DNA of 52,227 nucleotides from Collinsella sp. AM18-10 (GCF_003471585.1 NZ_QRJO01000015.1:1-52227), one strand, 5' to 3'. Counted from the first letter of the stretch, positions 8,362 through 16,703 are shown. Notes: generated from the sequence alone by a model not told the origin. Program-made: numbers and translations.

Positions 8362-8682
8362 GGCCCCTCCTTTAGCTTGGATGGGCTGAAGATACCTCAT
8401 TCGGGGGCTTCGGTTGTCGAGATTCAGTTCACCGACTATAGCTGCTACCTGCCGAAATATAATTGCGTTTTCAAATTGATGCTTTTTAATGGTAATTGAG
8501 TAAGACGGGCGCGCTTGTTGTGGATGCGGGCGTTGGTTACGTCGATCTGGACGGCCCTCGCGTGATGTCATCGCAAATGGGCTTCACGCATTTTTGCGGC
8601 GATAGAAAAATGGTCGGGCGCTCTTAAACAAAACGGAGCACCTGACCATTTACTGATTGTTTGTTGATGTTTGGCCAGATAG
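8362..8682. other. Upstream region of RAYT 1
   Basis: 321 bases with no credible gene. It should hold the RAYT promoter. A long imperfect hairpin is present at 8609-8650: AATGGTCGGGCGCTC against GAGCACCTGACCATT with a 12-base loop, which may be another structured site recognised by the transposase or a terminator for carD. Confidence 0.5.
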
Positions 8683-8719
8683 AACCTGCCAAAATAAACC
8701 TGTCCCTTTTTGGCAGGTT
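8683..8719 (-). repeat. 37-bp REP-type palindrome, copy 3 (behind carD)
   Basis: The reverse complement reads AACCTGCCAAAA, AGGGACAGGTTTA, TTTTGGCAGGTT, with perfect 12-bp arms. Its first two bases coincide with the last two bases of the carD TAA stop, the same relation to the gene as in the other two copies. It is inverted relative to copies 1 and 2. Confidence 0.9.
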
Positions 8720-9203
8720 AGTTGAGGGCGGCTTGGGCTAGGCGGGCTTCGGCGGCCTCCTCGGTGACGCCCAATGCCACGGCGAACTCCTCGATGGAGC
8801 GGCGCTTGGCTTCCTTGAGTACACGCATATAGTAAGAGCTGGGCTTTTTATCGGCTTCCTCGGCCTGGCGAATGCGGTGCATCATGGTCTTTGCCACGCG
8901 GACCGTCTCGGGCGCGCCCAGCTTGAGCTGCTGCTTAAAGTGTGTCTCTTCAAGCGAGCTGTTGCGCTCGGTAAAGGTGTCGCACTCCAGCTCGTCATAG
9001 TGGCTCAGCAGATGCTCGGCATCTTGCTGAGAGATGGCGGCATGCAGACGGTCGGCCTGCGCCACGGGGTACATAAGGATCGTCTGCGCATGCCCCTGCT
9101 TGGCCTCGAGCAACAACATGGGCTGCGGCGTGTCGTCCCTAAAACCGACGACGGTGCAGACTCCCTGACCCGGATGAATGACGTGTTGACCGATTGAGAA
9201 CAT
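8718..9203 (-). CDS. CarD-family transcriptional regulator
   Basis: 161 residues. The first 60 or so form the CarD/TRCF RNA-polymerase-interaction domain (MFSIGQHVIHPGQGVCTVVG, later ILMYPVAQADRL), and the rest is a helical C-terminal half. CarD proteins bind the beta subunit and stabilise open complexes at many promoters, in actinobacteria especially rRNA promoters. This one is shorter and more divergent than M. tuberculosis CarD, so it could be a specialised paralogue. GGAGGT lies just upstream of ATG 9203. A small palindrome ATACG-N6-CGTAT (9218-9233) lies 14 bp upstream and may be an operator. The gene is divergent from argS. Confidence 0.88.
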   Translation of the reverse strand: MFSIGQHVIHPGQGVCTVVGFRDDTPQPMLLLEAKQGHAQTILMYPVAQADRLHAAISQQDAEHLLSHYDELECDTFTERNSSLEETHFKQQLKLGAPETVRVAKTMMHRIRQAEEADKKPSSYYMRVLKEAKRRSIEEFAVALGVTEEAAEARLAQAALN

Positions 9204-9545
9204 GCTACCTCCAACTTATACGAATTTACGTATGTCTAGAATAACACGCTGACGTGCGCAAATCCTCACTTTATGCAGGAAAAGCACACAACTCTGATAG
9301 GTAAGAGTATTCGATAAAAGACACAGCTCATTCACACCTTTATGCATTTTCAACGCGTGCATAATCTGCAGGCAGACCGGCATCTTTGAGTGACTCCATA
9401 CAAGCTGTAGTCAATTTTGTGCATATGCAATTTCGATTGGCTTTACCCTGCGACAGTGCCCCTCGCTTGTGATAGAGTGCTACAAACTCTGGCTTTTGCC
9501 CTACGAGTGACCAAGAGCTCGGGGGCTTTAACACAAGGAGGATCT
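9204..9545. other. Divergent carD/argS intergenic region
   Basis: 342 bases, AT-richer than its surroundings, holding the promoters of both genes and the palindrome at 9218-9233. I looked for a T-box leader before argS (specifier loop, NNTGGNACCGCG box, terminator) and found none. Confidence 0.5.
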
Positions 9546-11399
9546 ATGCCCGAGAAGATTGAAGAGCTGGTACGCGCTGCGCTTGCTGCGGCCCAGGAGG
9601 CCGGCGACCTTTCCGCATTTGAACTTGACGATTGCGCTATCGAGCGACCGGCTGACACTTCTCATGGCGAGTGGACCTCTACCATGGCCCTGAAGTCCGC
9701 CAAGCTGGCCCACTGCGCCCCGCGCAAGATCGCCGAGGCCATCGTTGCCCATATGCCCGAGGATCCCGCGATCGAGAAGGTTGAGATCGCAGGCCCCGGT
9801 TTCATCAACTTCTACCTCTCCGTTGCCGTCAAGAATGCCATCTTTGGCGAGGCTCGCGAGAAGGGCATGGACTTCGCTAAGTCCAACGTCGGTGGTGGCC
9901 TGAAGACCCAGGTCGAGTTCGTTTCCGCCAACCCCGTCGGCCCCATGCACATCGGCCACGGCCGCTGGGCCGCTCTGGGCGACTCCCTTTGCCGCGTCAT
10001 GGACCACGCCGGTTACGACATCCAGCGTGAGTTCTACATCAATGACCACGGCTCTCAGATGAACACCTTCGGCAACTCCATCAGCACGCGCTATATGCAG
10101 CTTGCCGACATCATCGCCAAGCAGGGCGTTGATATCGACGAGGCTCACAAGCTGCTGATCGCCGACCGTGACGCCTTTGTTGCCGACGAGAACGACGAGC
10201 ACCCCGAGACCCATCCGTATCAGGACAACTTTGCCGAGACCTTGGGCAAGGACTCTTACGGCGGCGACTACATCATCGACGAGGCCGCCGAGTTCTGGCG
10301 CACCGACGGCGACAAGTGGGTCGACGCCGATCCGCAGGAGCGCATGGAGAGCTTCCGTGAGCGCGGCTACGTGAAGATGGTCGACAACATGCGCGACCTC
10401 TGCCACGCCGTCAACTGCGACTTTGACCGTTGGTACTCCGAGCGCTCGCTGTATGTGAAGGACACCGAGGGCGAGACCGCCGGCACCTCCGCCGTCGACC
10501 GCGCTTTTGAGAAGCTCGACAAGATGGGCTACCTCTACACCAAGGACGGCGCCCTGTGGTTCCGCTCCACCGATCTGGGCGACGACAAGGACCGCGTCCT
10601 GATCAAGTCCGACGGCGAGTACACCTACTTCGCCTCCGACGTCGCCTATCACTGGGATAAGTTCCAGCGCGTCGATCACGTCATCGACATCTGGGGCGCC
10701 GACCACCACGGTTACATCGAGCGCGTCCGCTGCGTCTGCGACGCTCTGGGTTACCCCGGCAAGTTCGAGGTTCTACTGGGCCAGCTCGTCAACCTGCTGC
10801 GTAACGGCAAGCCCGTCCGTATGTCCAAGCGCAAGGGCACCATGGTGACCCTGCAGGAGCTCGTCGACGAGGTCGGCTCCGATGCCGCTCGCTACACGCT
10901 CATCTCCAAGAGCTCCAACCAGATGGTCGACTTCGACATTGAGGCCGTTAAGAAGCGCGACAACTCCAACCCGGTCTATTACGTGCAGTATGCTCACGCC
11001 CGCGTGTGCTCCATCCTGCGCCGTGCCGCCGACGTTACCGCCGAGCAGGCCGACGAGATGGGCATGAAGGCCGTTGCCGCCAAGGCCATCGGTGAGAACG
11101 TCGATTACTCGCTGCTGACCGACCCGACCGAGCTCGCCCTTTCGCGCAAGCTTAACGAGCTTACCGACCTGATCGCCAGCTGCGCTCGCGATCGCGCTCC
11201 GTTCCGTCTGACGCACTTTGCCGAGGAGCTCGCCGGTGACTTCCACAGCTTCTACGCTGCCTGCCAGGTGCTGCCGAGCGAGGGCCGTCCCGTCGACCCC
11301 GAGCTTTCGCGTGCCCGTCTGGCCGCTTGCGATGCCGTCCGCGTGACGCTCGCCCTGGTGCTCACCCTCGTTGGCGTTTCCGCGCCCGAGCAGATGTAA
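9546..11399 (+). CDS. argS: Arginyl-tRNA synthetase
   Basis: 617 residues. It charges tRNA-Arg with arginine in the cytoplasm. The class I motifs are intact: NPVGPMHIGHGRWAALGDSL (HIGH signature near residue 135) and RMSKRKGTMVTL (KMSKS-type loop near 425). An N-terminal Add-1-like tRNA-binding domain occupies about residues 1-95 and an all-helical anticodon-binding DALR domain follows position 480. The SANPVGPMHIGH context is of the bacterial ArgS type. AAGGAGGATCT precedes ATG 9546; upstream in-frame starts have no ribosome site. A terminator at 11447-11478 ends the transcript. The stop TAA is the start of a small palindrome. Confidence 0.96.
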   Translation: MPEKIEELVRAALAAAQEAGDLSAFELDDCAIERPADTSHGEWTSTMALKSAKLAHCAPRKIAEAIVAHMPEDPAIEKVEIAGPGFINFYLSVAVKNAIFGEAREKGMDFAKSNVGGGLKTQVEFVSANPVGPMHIGHGRWAALGDSLCRVMDHAGYDIQREFYINDHGSQMNTFGNSISTRYMQLADIIAKQGVDIDEAHKLLIADRDAFVADENDEHPETHPYQDNFAETLGKDSYGGDYIIDEAAEFWRTDGDKWVDADPQERMESFRERGYVKMVDNMRDLCHAVNCDFDRWYSERSLYVKDTEGETAGTSAVDRAFEKLDKMGYLYTKDGALWFRSTDLGDDKDRVLIKSDGEYTYFASDVAYHWDKFQRVDHVIDIWGADHHGYIERVRCVCDALGYPGKFEVLLGQLVNLLRNGKPVRMSKRKGTMVTLQELVDEVGSDAARYTLISKSSNQMVDFDIEAVKKRDNSNPVYYVQYAHARVCSILRRAADVTAEQADEMGMKAVAAKAIGENVDYSLLTDPTELALSRKLNELTDLIASCARDRAPFRLTHFAEELAGDFHSFYAACQVLPSEGRPVDPELSRARLAACDAVRVTLALVLTLVGVSAPEQM

Positions 11400-11426
11400 C
11401 CTGCGGGTCATTTGACCGTGTAGGTT
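11398..11426 (+). repeat. Palindrome beginning in the argS stop codon
   Basis: AACCTGC (11398-11404) and GTAGGTT (11420-11426) are inverted with one mismatch, enclosing GGTCA / TGACC. The first AA are part of the argS TAA stop, just as for the 37-bp REP copies, but the centre is different. It may be a diverged member of that family. Confidence 0.5.
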
Positions 11427-11446
11427 TGGTTTAACTGAGGCCTATA

Positions 11447-11478
11447 AGCCCGATCTCCCACGGAGGTCGGGCTTTTTT
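11447..11478 (+). terminator. Terminator of argS
   Basis: AGCCCGA (11447-11453) pairs with TCGGGCT (11467-11473), extended by further pairs, followed by a run of six T residues. Confidence 0.85.
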
Positions 11479-11523
11479 CGCAAATGCCGACGTATTGACG
11501 AATTTGGAACTGCTGGAAATACG

Positions 11524-11673
11524 AAACTATGCCGGTTTACTACGATGAATTGGGAATTTCCAACCACGCCGGCTTTTCGCAAAAAAGCGCAAGGCATCTA
11601 CCTGCGGTTTTAGTTCAACATGTTTCGGAGTGGTCGCGGTTGATCGATTCGTCGTAGTAAACCGCCATAGTTT
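11524..11673. repeat. Long inverted repeat (REPIN-like), copy 2
   Basis: Outer arms of 29 bases (11524-11552 and 11645-11673) are inverted copies matching at 26 positions, each with CGGTTTACTACGA. Inner pairing continues with CAACCACG against CGCGGTTG. The centre contains CTACCTGCGGTTTT, which is also the core of the element at 3620-3783 read on its other strand. No protein is encoded. It lies in the 529-base gap between argS and rho (11400-11928), upstream of the rho promoter. Confidence 0.7.
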
Positions 11674-11710
11674 TGGCGGAGGCAGTCTGATTTGTGGGTG
11701 GTAGACCAAA

Positions 11711-11752
11711 GAGTGTCCCTTTTGACTAGTCGTTTAAGAACGCCCCTAATGA
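11711..11752 (-). repeat. Short repeat motif with TCATTAGGGGCGT core, copy 1
   Basis: On the minus strand, TCATTAGGGGCGTTCTTAA (11734-11752) is followed by CGACTAGTC and AAAAGGGACACTC. The first 13 bases recur exactly at 43209-43221. The GGGACA tail resembles the centre of the 37-bp REP family. Confidence 0.5.
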
Positions 11753-11757
11753 CTAAG

Positions 11758-11785
11758 TTGCAGGTGGCGGCGGTTGTGTTACACT
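11758..11785 (+). promoter_or_regulatory. Promoter and leader of rho
   Basis: TTGCAG (11758-11763), a 16-bp spacer and TACACT (11780-11785) form a good sigma-70-type promoter. The transcript would have a leader of about 135 bases before GTG 11929, long enough for the autoregulation known for rho genes, although I see no specific structure. Confidence 0.6.
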
Positions 11786-11928
11786 AACGCTGCGTAGTTG
11801 ACGCAATCATCTCGATACAGATCAATGATGTCCGTCGTTTTGAACGGAACTAGACTGTTTAGCCGCCCTGAAGGTTTATGCAGGGAGCATGTGATCACAG
11901 GGCTTGAAAAGAAAGTTGAGCAAACACT

Positions 11929-14502
11929 GTGTCTGATCAACAGCAAGAAAACGAAATAACGACGACGCAGGCCGCTCCCGCTGCACCGGTTGCGTCGGAC
12001 CAGGTCGCGGCGCCCGCGCAAGCCTCGGCTCCTGAGACGCCTAAGGCTGCTTCGACGCCTATGCCTGTAGCGGCTGAGAAGGCCGTGCCTGCAACTGGTG
12101 AGGAGGCTGCTCCGGCAAAGCCCAAGCGCATGCGCCGCACGGCCAAGCCTGCCGCTGACGGCGAGGAGGTCACCAAGCCAAAGCGCCGTACCACGCGCAC
12201 GACGCGCGCCAAGCTCACCGTTGCAGCTGACTCCTCGGCGCCGATTTCCGATGAGGTCGCGCAGGCACGTGCGTTGGCGCAGATTAGCGAGGCTCAGGTG
12301 GTGCGCGCCCGCCGTCGTGCTGCCGAGCGCGAGGCCGCGGCTCTGACCGAGCTTGCAGCTCCGTCTGTACTCGAGACCCCTGCCGCCACCGAGGTTCCTG
12401 CCGCCGACCAGCCGACCGAGAAGCTGGCACCGCGCACACGCCGTCGCACGGCTGCTAAGGCCGAGCAGGTTGCGGAACAGGTAGTCCCCGAGCCCACTGA
12501 GACTTCGCTCCGTTCCGCGGCAGGGGAGGGTGCATCGTCTGTTGAGCCCGCTGCGCCTGTCGAGGCCAGCGAAGTTCCCGTTGTCGATCCGGCTTTGCGC
12601 CCGCACCGTCGCGGTCGCAAGCCCAAGGCCTTTGTCGAGGCCGAGAAGGCCGCAGCCGCAGCCGCCGCCGCTCGGGATGCTGCGGCGACCGCCAAGTCCT
12701 CAACTGCTGCCGATGAACCCGTCCAGGATGCTACGACTTCCGAGGCCGTTTCTGCCGATGCCGAGCCCGCCGGCGTCCGTCCCGGTCGCAGGCGTCGCAC
12801 TGCTGCTAAGCGCACGTCCAAGGCTAAGGCTGCCAAGAAGGGCGCGTCCGAGGATTCCGCCGAGACGACCGCCGATGCATCGACTGATGCCGTCGAGCCC
12901 CAGGACGTCGAACAGCCTGCATCCGAGAAGCCCAAGCGCGGTCGCAAGAAGTCCGTTAAGGCCAAGGCCGCCGAGCAGCATGCTGATGTCGAAGCGCAGG
13001 TCGATTCCGGCGCCGAGGCCAATGACGCCGCTGCGGCCAATGTTGACACCACCGCAACCGATGGTGCCGCCCCCGCCGAGGGCGAAGACGGCGCTCGCCC
13101 CAACCGTCGCCAGCACAAGCGCAACGAGGAGCGCAACGAGCGCAAGGACGAGCGCAACAACGACCGTCGCAACCGCCAGCGCGATCGCAAGCAACGCAAC
13201 AAGGAGCGTAATGCCGCTCCCACCGAGCCAACGCTTTCGCGCGAGGAGCTTGCGGCCATGAAGGTCGCCGAGCTGCGCGAGAAGGCAAAAGAGTTCGAGA
13301 TCGAGACGACCGGCAAGAAGAAGGCCGAGCTCGTCGAGGAAATCTACGTCACCGCTGCGAAGGCCGAGGGCTTCCGCGACATCAAGGGCATTCTGCAGAT
13401 TCGCCCGGACAGCTCCGGCATCATCCACGCCCATGGCTACATGAAGTCCAACGACGACGCCTTCGTGCCCGCCTACCTCATCCGCTCCGCGCGCCTGCGC
13501 ACGGGCGATGTCATCGAGGGCTCGCTGCGTCCTTCGCGCGGCGGCGACAAGCGCGCCGGCCTCGCCAAAATCACGACCGTCAACGGTCTGGACCCCGAGC
13601 AGATTCGCAACCGTCCCAAGTTCGGCGACCTCACCCCGGTCTATCCCAACGAGCCGCTGCGCATGGAGCACGGCAAGGACTCCATTACCGGTCGCGCCAT
13701 CGACATCGTGTCGCCGATCGGCAAGGGCCAGCGTGGCCTGATCGTGTCCCCGCCCAAGGCCGGCAAGACCACGATCCTCAAGAAGATCTGCCAGTCTATC
13801 TCGATCAACAATCCCGAGGTACACCTCATCTGCCTGCTCGTCGACGAGCGCCCCGAAGAGGTCACCGATATGCAGCGCTCCATCAAGGGCGAGGTCGTGG
13901 CCTCGACCTTCGATATGCCTGCCGACAACCATACTCGCGTGGCAGAGCTCGTGATCGAGCGTGCCAAACGCATCGTGGAGCTGGGTGGCGACGTCGTGGT
14001 AGTGCTCGACTCCATCACGCGCCTTGCTCGCGCCTACAACCTGGCGGCGCCCGCCTCGGGCCGTATCCTGTCGGGCGGCGTCGATTCGGCGGCCCTGTAT
14101 CCGCCCAAGCGTTTCTTGGGCGCAGCCCGCAACATCGAGAACGGCGGCTCGCTCACCATCCTGGCCTCCGCACTCATCGATACCGGCTCCAAGATGGACG
14201 AGGTCATCTTTGAGGAGTTTAAGGGTACCGGCAACATGGAGCTCAAGCTCGACCGCGACCTGGCCGACCGCCGTATCTTCCCGGCCATCGATCCCGTTGC
14301 CTCGGGCACGCGCAACGAGGATTTGCTGGTCGACGAGCAGATGCGCCCGTTTGTCTTTGGCCTGCGCCGTATCCTCGCCGGCATGAACAATACCGAGCGC
14401 GCGGCCGCGTCGTTTATCAAGGGCCTCAAGGGCACCAATACCAACCAGGAGTTCCTGGTGCGTTCGGCAAAAAAGCACAGCGATTACGAGCAGACGTTCT
14501 AG
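11929..14502 (+). CDS. rho: Transcription termination factor Rho with long disordered N-terminal extension
   Basis: 857 residues, about twice the E. coli length. Residues 1 to about 430 are a low-complexity extension rich in Ala, Pro, Lys, Arg and Glu, ending in a strongly basic Asn/Arg/Glu-rich tract. Then come the Rho N-terminal helical domain (about 434-475, LSREELAAMKVAELREKAKE), the RNA-binding cold-shock-like domain (about 481-555, ILQIRPDSSGIIHAHGYM) and the hexameric ATPase with Walker A SPPKAGKTT (about 606-614) and Walker B VVVVLDSITRLAR (about 689). It unwinds RNA and terminates transcription. Extended N-termini are known in actinobacterial Rho proteins (Micrococcus, Mycobacterium), where they broaden RNA binding. 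Start is GTG 11929, with only a weak ribosome site. Confidence 0.96.
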   Translation: MSDQQQENEITTTQAAPAAPVASDQVAAPAQASAPETPKAASTPMPVAAEKAVPATGEEAAPAKPKRMRRTAKPAADGEEVTKPKRRTTRTTRAKLTVAADSSAPISDEVAQARALAQISEAQVVRARRRAAEREAAALTELAAPSVLETPAATEVPAADQPTEKLAPRTRRRTAAKAEQVAEQVVPEPTETSLRSAAGEGASSVEPAAPVEASEVPVVDPALRPHRRGRKPKAFVEAEKAAAAAAAARDAAATAKSSTAADEPVQDATTSEAVSADAEPAGVRPGRRRRTAAKRTSKAKAAKKGASEDSAETTADASTDAVEPQDVEQPASEKPKRGRKKSVKAKAAEQHADVEAQVDSGAEANDAAAANVDTTATDGAAPAEGEDGARPNRRQHKRNEERNERKDERNNDRRNRQRDRKQRNKERNAAPTEPTLSREELAAMKVAELREKAKEFEIETTGKKKAELVEEIYVTAAKAEGFRDIKGILQIRPDSSGIIHAHGYMKSNDDAFVPAYLIRSARLRTGDVIEGSLRPSRGGDKRAGLAKITTVNGLDPEQIRNRPKFGDLTPVYPNEPLRMEHGKDSITGRAIDIVSPIGKGQRGLIVSPPKAGKTTILKKICQSISINNPEVHLICLLVDERPEEVTDMQRSIKGEVVASTFDMPADNHTRVAELVIERAKRIVELGGDVVVVLDSITRLARAYNLAAPASGRILSGGVDSAALYPPKRFLGAARNIENGGSLTILASALIDTGSKMDEVIFEEFKGTGNMELKLDRDLADRRIFPAIDPVASGTRNEDLLVDEQMRPFVFGLRRILAGMNNTERAAASFIKGLKGTNTNQEFLVRSAKKHSDYEQTF

Positions 14503-14541
14503 GCCGTCCGCCGCACGCGACAACAACCATAGACATGCCAG

Positions 14542-14572
14542 AAGGGCCGGGGTTTAGATTCTGGCCCTTTTC
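14542..14572 (+). terminator. Terminator of rho
   Basis: AAGGGCC (14542-14548) pairs with GGCCCTT (14563-14569), followed by TTC. The stem can extend outward with GCCAG / CTGGC as an alternative pairing. It is 40 bases behind the rho stop. Confidence 0.65.
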
Positions 14573-14648
14573 GTATAGCCGCTCGCCAACGATTATTGAC
14601 CTCACGACCGGCAAGCAGCGATTTTCCCGTTTCAATCCCGCTTCGCGC

Positions 14649-14677
14649 TTGCAATCCCCAAGGGGGTTTCGCATAAT
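14649..14677 (+). promoter_or_regulatory. Promoter of the membrane protein/VanZ pair
   Basis: TTGCAA (14649-14654), a 17-bp spacer and CATAAT (14672-14677). It lies in the 311-base gap behind rho (14503-14813), which otherwise holds the rho terminator and a small GGGGCATAGCCCC hairpin near 14736. Confidence 0.55.
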
Positions 14678-14813
14678 AGCTGTTAAGCTTCGCGACGGAA
14701 AACGCAGATGAAACGAACCATATACCGTTGCTTTGGGGCATAGCCCCGCTTCATCTTCTCTCGCGCAGCCAACTGAATGATGCGATTTGGGTGCTGGAAG
14801 ATGGGGAGAGCTC

Positions 14814-16214
14814 ATGGCTTCTTCTGATGCAACACAACGAGCAGTCCTTGCCGGACTTTCGTGCGGGATCGGCCTTGCCGCTCCCGTGGTTATGTATGCC
14901 GCGACGCTGCCGTTTTCGTCGGTGAACGAGACGGTCGTGGCGGGTGCAGTTCCCTTCGCCGTGGGCGCGGTGGCGGGCGTGGGTATCTATGCCGCCTCGC
15001 TGGGTATCTCCGAGTATCGTGCGCAGCGTGAAGAGCGTCTGTTCCAGCCCGATGCCATGGGCGGTGCCGCCAATCTCAATCAGCATCAAAGCGAGTTCAA
15101 GACCGCCTCGATTCCAGCTCAGCAGCAGGATGCGATTCCGTACGCTGCGGCTTCTGCTTCTCAGGCTCAGTCGGAGCAGTCTACCTCGGCATTCCTTTCC
15201 GGCCTGACTGGTGCGTTCCAGCGCCGTCATGCCGATGATGGTGTCCCCACCATCGCTCGAGCCGCAGATGCTATGGACGAGGCCGAGGCTTGGTCCATGA
15301 TCGACAGCATGCTCGACGACGATTCGCCGGTGAGCTGCGACCCTGCGCGCTCGCGCGACGTCTATCAAGTCGCCATCGACGAGCTCACCAACGGCGGGCA
15401 GACCGGCTCCTTCAATCGCGATGATATCGCCGCCGCGGCACGCGCCGTGTCGGGCTCCCAGGCCGCCCCTGCGGGCAGCACGGCGGCTTTCGTGGCACTC
15501 GTTGCCAATGCGGCGGTCAATAACGCCTACAGCGCTACCTCGGCGGACGCGAACGCTTCTGCCGATAATTCGTACGTTGATGAAGCCATGACCGCGGACG
15601 AGGAGGCTGTTGCCGCCCGCCGTGCCGCCGAAAGCTCGCTTTGGGGCGCTCCTGCCCAGCAGCAGGCGGCTGAGGCTGCGCCGTACAATGCAAACCTCGC
15701 CAGCATGCCTATCATCTCCGGTGCCGCGGGCATCGATCTCGATGACCTCGATGAGCCTGCAGCCATCACCGCATCGATTGATGCCCAAGATCGCATCGAC
15801 ACCGGCGACCTTCCGGACGCCTCGCTCGAGGTTGATGTCCCCATGGCCGATTACTCGGGCCACGAGGGTATGTGGGCCGCCGCCACCGCGATTCTGGATG
15901 AGATTGACGAGCCTGCTCCTGTTTCAGCCCCCGCTCCCGTCGCTGCCCCTCAGCCTGCTGCCCCCGCCTATGTCGGCCGTCACAGCGCTGTGTTCCCCGA
16001 GGATACTGCCCGTATCTCGCGTGAGAGCATCGAGCGGGCCGAGGCTATTGCCGCCGGCATTATGGAAAATCGTCGTCACGAGCGCGTCAATCAGATCCTC
16101 GAGGAAGAGATCGAGCGTCTTCAGTCCTCTACCGCCAAGCGTACGGGCCGTGCCTATCTGAGCGTTATCGAGGGCGGTACCGCCAGCTTCGCGCCGCTCC
16201 GCGCGGAGGCATAA
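14814..16214 (+). CDS. Membrane-anchored Ala-rich protein of unknown function
   Basis: 466 residues. Two hydrophobic segments near the N-terminus (about residues 10-30 and 38-60; AVLAGLSCGIGLAAPVVMYA and VPFAVGAVAGVGIYAASLG) form a membrane hairpin. The rest is a long hydrophilic, Ala-, Asp- and Glu-rich domain of low complexity, likely cytoplasmic and partly disordered. The last 60 residues look folded, with a charged helix (ERVNQILEEEIERLQ) and a conserved-looking end (YLSVIEGGTASFAPLRAEA). I do not recognise the family. ATG 14814 is preceded by GGGGAG; an in-frame ATG at 14787 has no ribosome site. The VanZ-like gene starts 7 bases after its stop, so the two are co-transcribed. Confidence 0.7.
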   Translation: MASSDATQRAVLAGLSCGIGLAAPVVMYAATLPFSSVNETVVAGAVPFAVGAVAGVGIYAASLGISEYRAQREERLFQPDAMGGAANLNQHQSEFKTASIPAQQQDAIPYAAASASQAQSEQSTSAFLSGLTGAFQRRHADDGVPTIARAADAMDEAEAWSMIDSMLDDDSPVSCDPARSRDVYQVAIDELTNGGQTGSFNRDDIAAAARAVSGSQAAPAGSTAAFVALVANAAVNNAYSATSADANASADNSYVDEAMTADEEAVAARRAAESSLWGAPAQQQAAEAAPYNANLASMPIISGAAGIDLDDLDEPAAITASIDAQDRIDTGDLPDASLEVDVPMADYSGHEGMWAAATAILDEIDEPAPVSAPAPVAAPQPAAPAYVGRHSAVFPEDTARISRESIERAEAIAAGIMENRRHERVNQILEEEIERLQSSTAKRTGRAYLSVIEGGTASFAPLRAEA

Positions 16215-16221
16215 CTTCTGC

Positions 16222-16671
16222 ATGGTTAAGATCAATCGAAAATGGGCGGTCGTGACCTGCCTGATGGCGCTCTTGATCTGGGGCAATTCGCTGGTTCCCG
16301 GCTCGGGGTCGGGTTCGCTGAGCCTAACGGTCATGGAAGCTATCCGCGGTTTCCTGCGCGGCGTGGGACTTCCATATGAATGGGTGACCAACTTTGTTGT
16401 TCGTAAGTGCGCGCATTTTACCGAGTATTTGGTGCTCGGCATCCTGGCAACGCACGCCTTTGATTTTGAGGGCCGGCGCACCTTTGACGTGCTGCTGCCC
16501 ACGGCGGTGTTCCTGCTGCTGATTCCCTCGATCGACGAGACGATTCAGCTCTTTGTGCCGGGACGCGCCGGCATGATCACCGATGTGATGATCGACTGCT
16601 GTGGTGCGGCAACGGGCGTTGTGCTCCGATATCTCTTTCGGTCGCTGATGTGCGCCAAAAAAGCCGCCTAG
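16222..16671 (+). CDS. VanZ-like membrane protein
   Basis: 149 residues, with three to four membrane segments. The VanZ-like signature is present: VRKCAHFTEYLVLG (Lys-x-x-His-Phe-x-Glu-Tyr type), a following hydrophobic pair of helices, and IDETIQLFVPGRAGMITDVMID with the conserved Asp/Glu and the RxG-x-x-x-D pattern. VanZ of the vancomycin clusters gives low-level teicoplanin resistance by an unknown mechanism; most homologues, like this one, stand outside resistance clusters and have no defined role. It follows the unknown membrane protein by 7 bases. Its TAG stop lies inside the stem of the terminator. Confidence 0.85.
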   Translation: MVKINRKWAVVTCLMALLIWGNSLVPGSGSGSLSLTVMEAIRGFLRGVGLPYEWVTNFVVRKCAHFTEYLVLGILATHAFDFEGRRTFDVLLPTAVFLLLIPSIDETIQLFVPGRAGMITDVMIDCCGAATGVVLRYLFRSLMCAKKAA

Positions 16672-16703
16672 GACGTATTGTTTGGTCCTAGGCGGCCTTT
16701 TTT
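16657..16703. terminator. Bidirectional terminator overlapping the VanZ stop codon
   Basis: A perfect 12-bp stem, GCCGCCTAGGAC (16663-16674) with GTCCTAGGCGGC (16685-16696), is preceded by six A residues and followed by a T tract. It serves the VanZ gene on the plus strand and the ROK kinase gene on the minus strand. The TAG in the left arm is the VanZ stop. Confidence 0.9.

Noticed and set aside
9204..9545. T-box or other riboswitch upstream of argS
   Set aside because: No T-box sequence, specifier loop or antiterminator/terminator pair could be found.
12700..14526. 608-codon minus-strand frame opposite rho
   Set aside because: Antisense shadow of rho; Gly/Leu/Val/Ala-biased and without a start signal.
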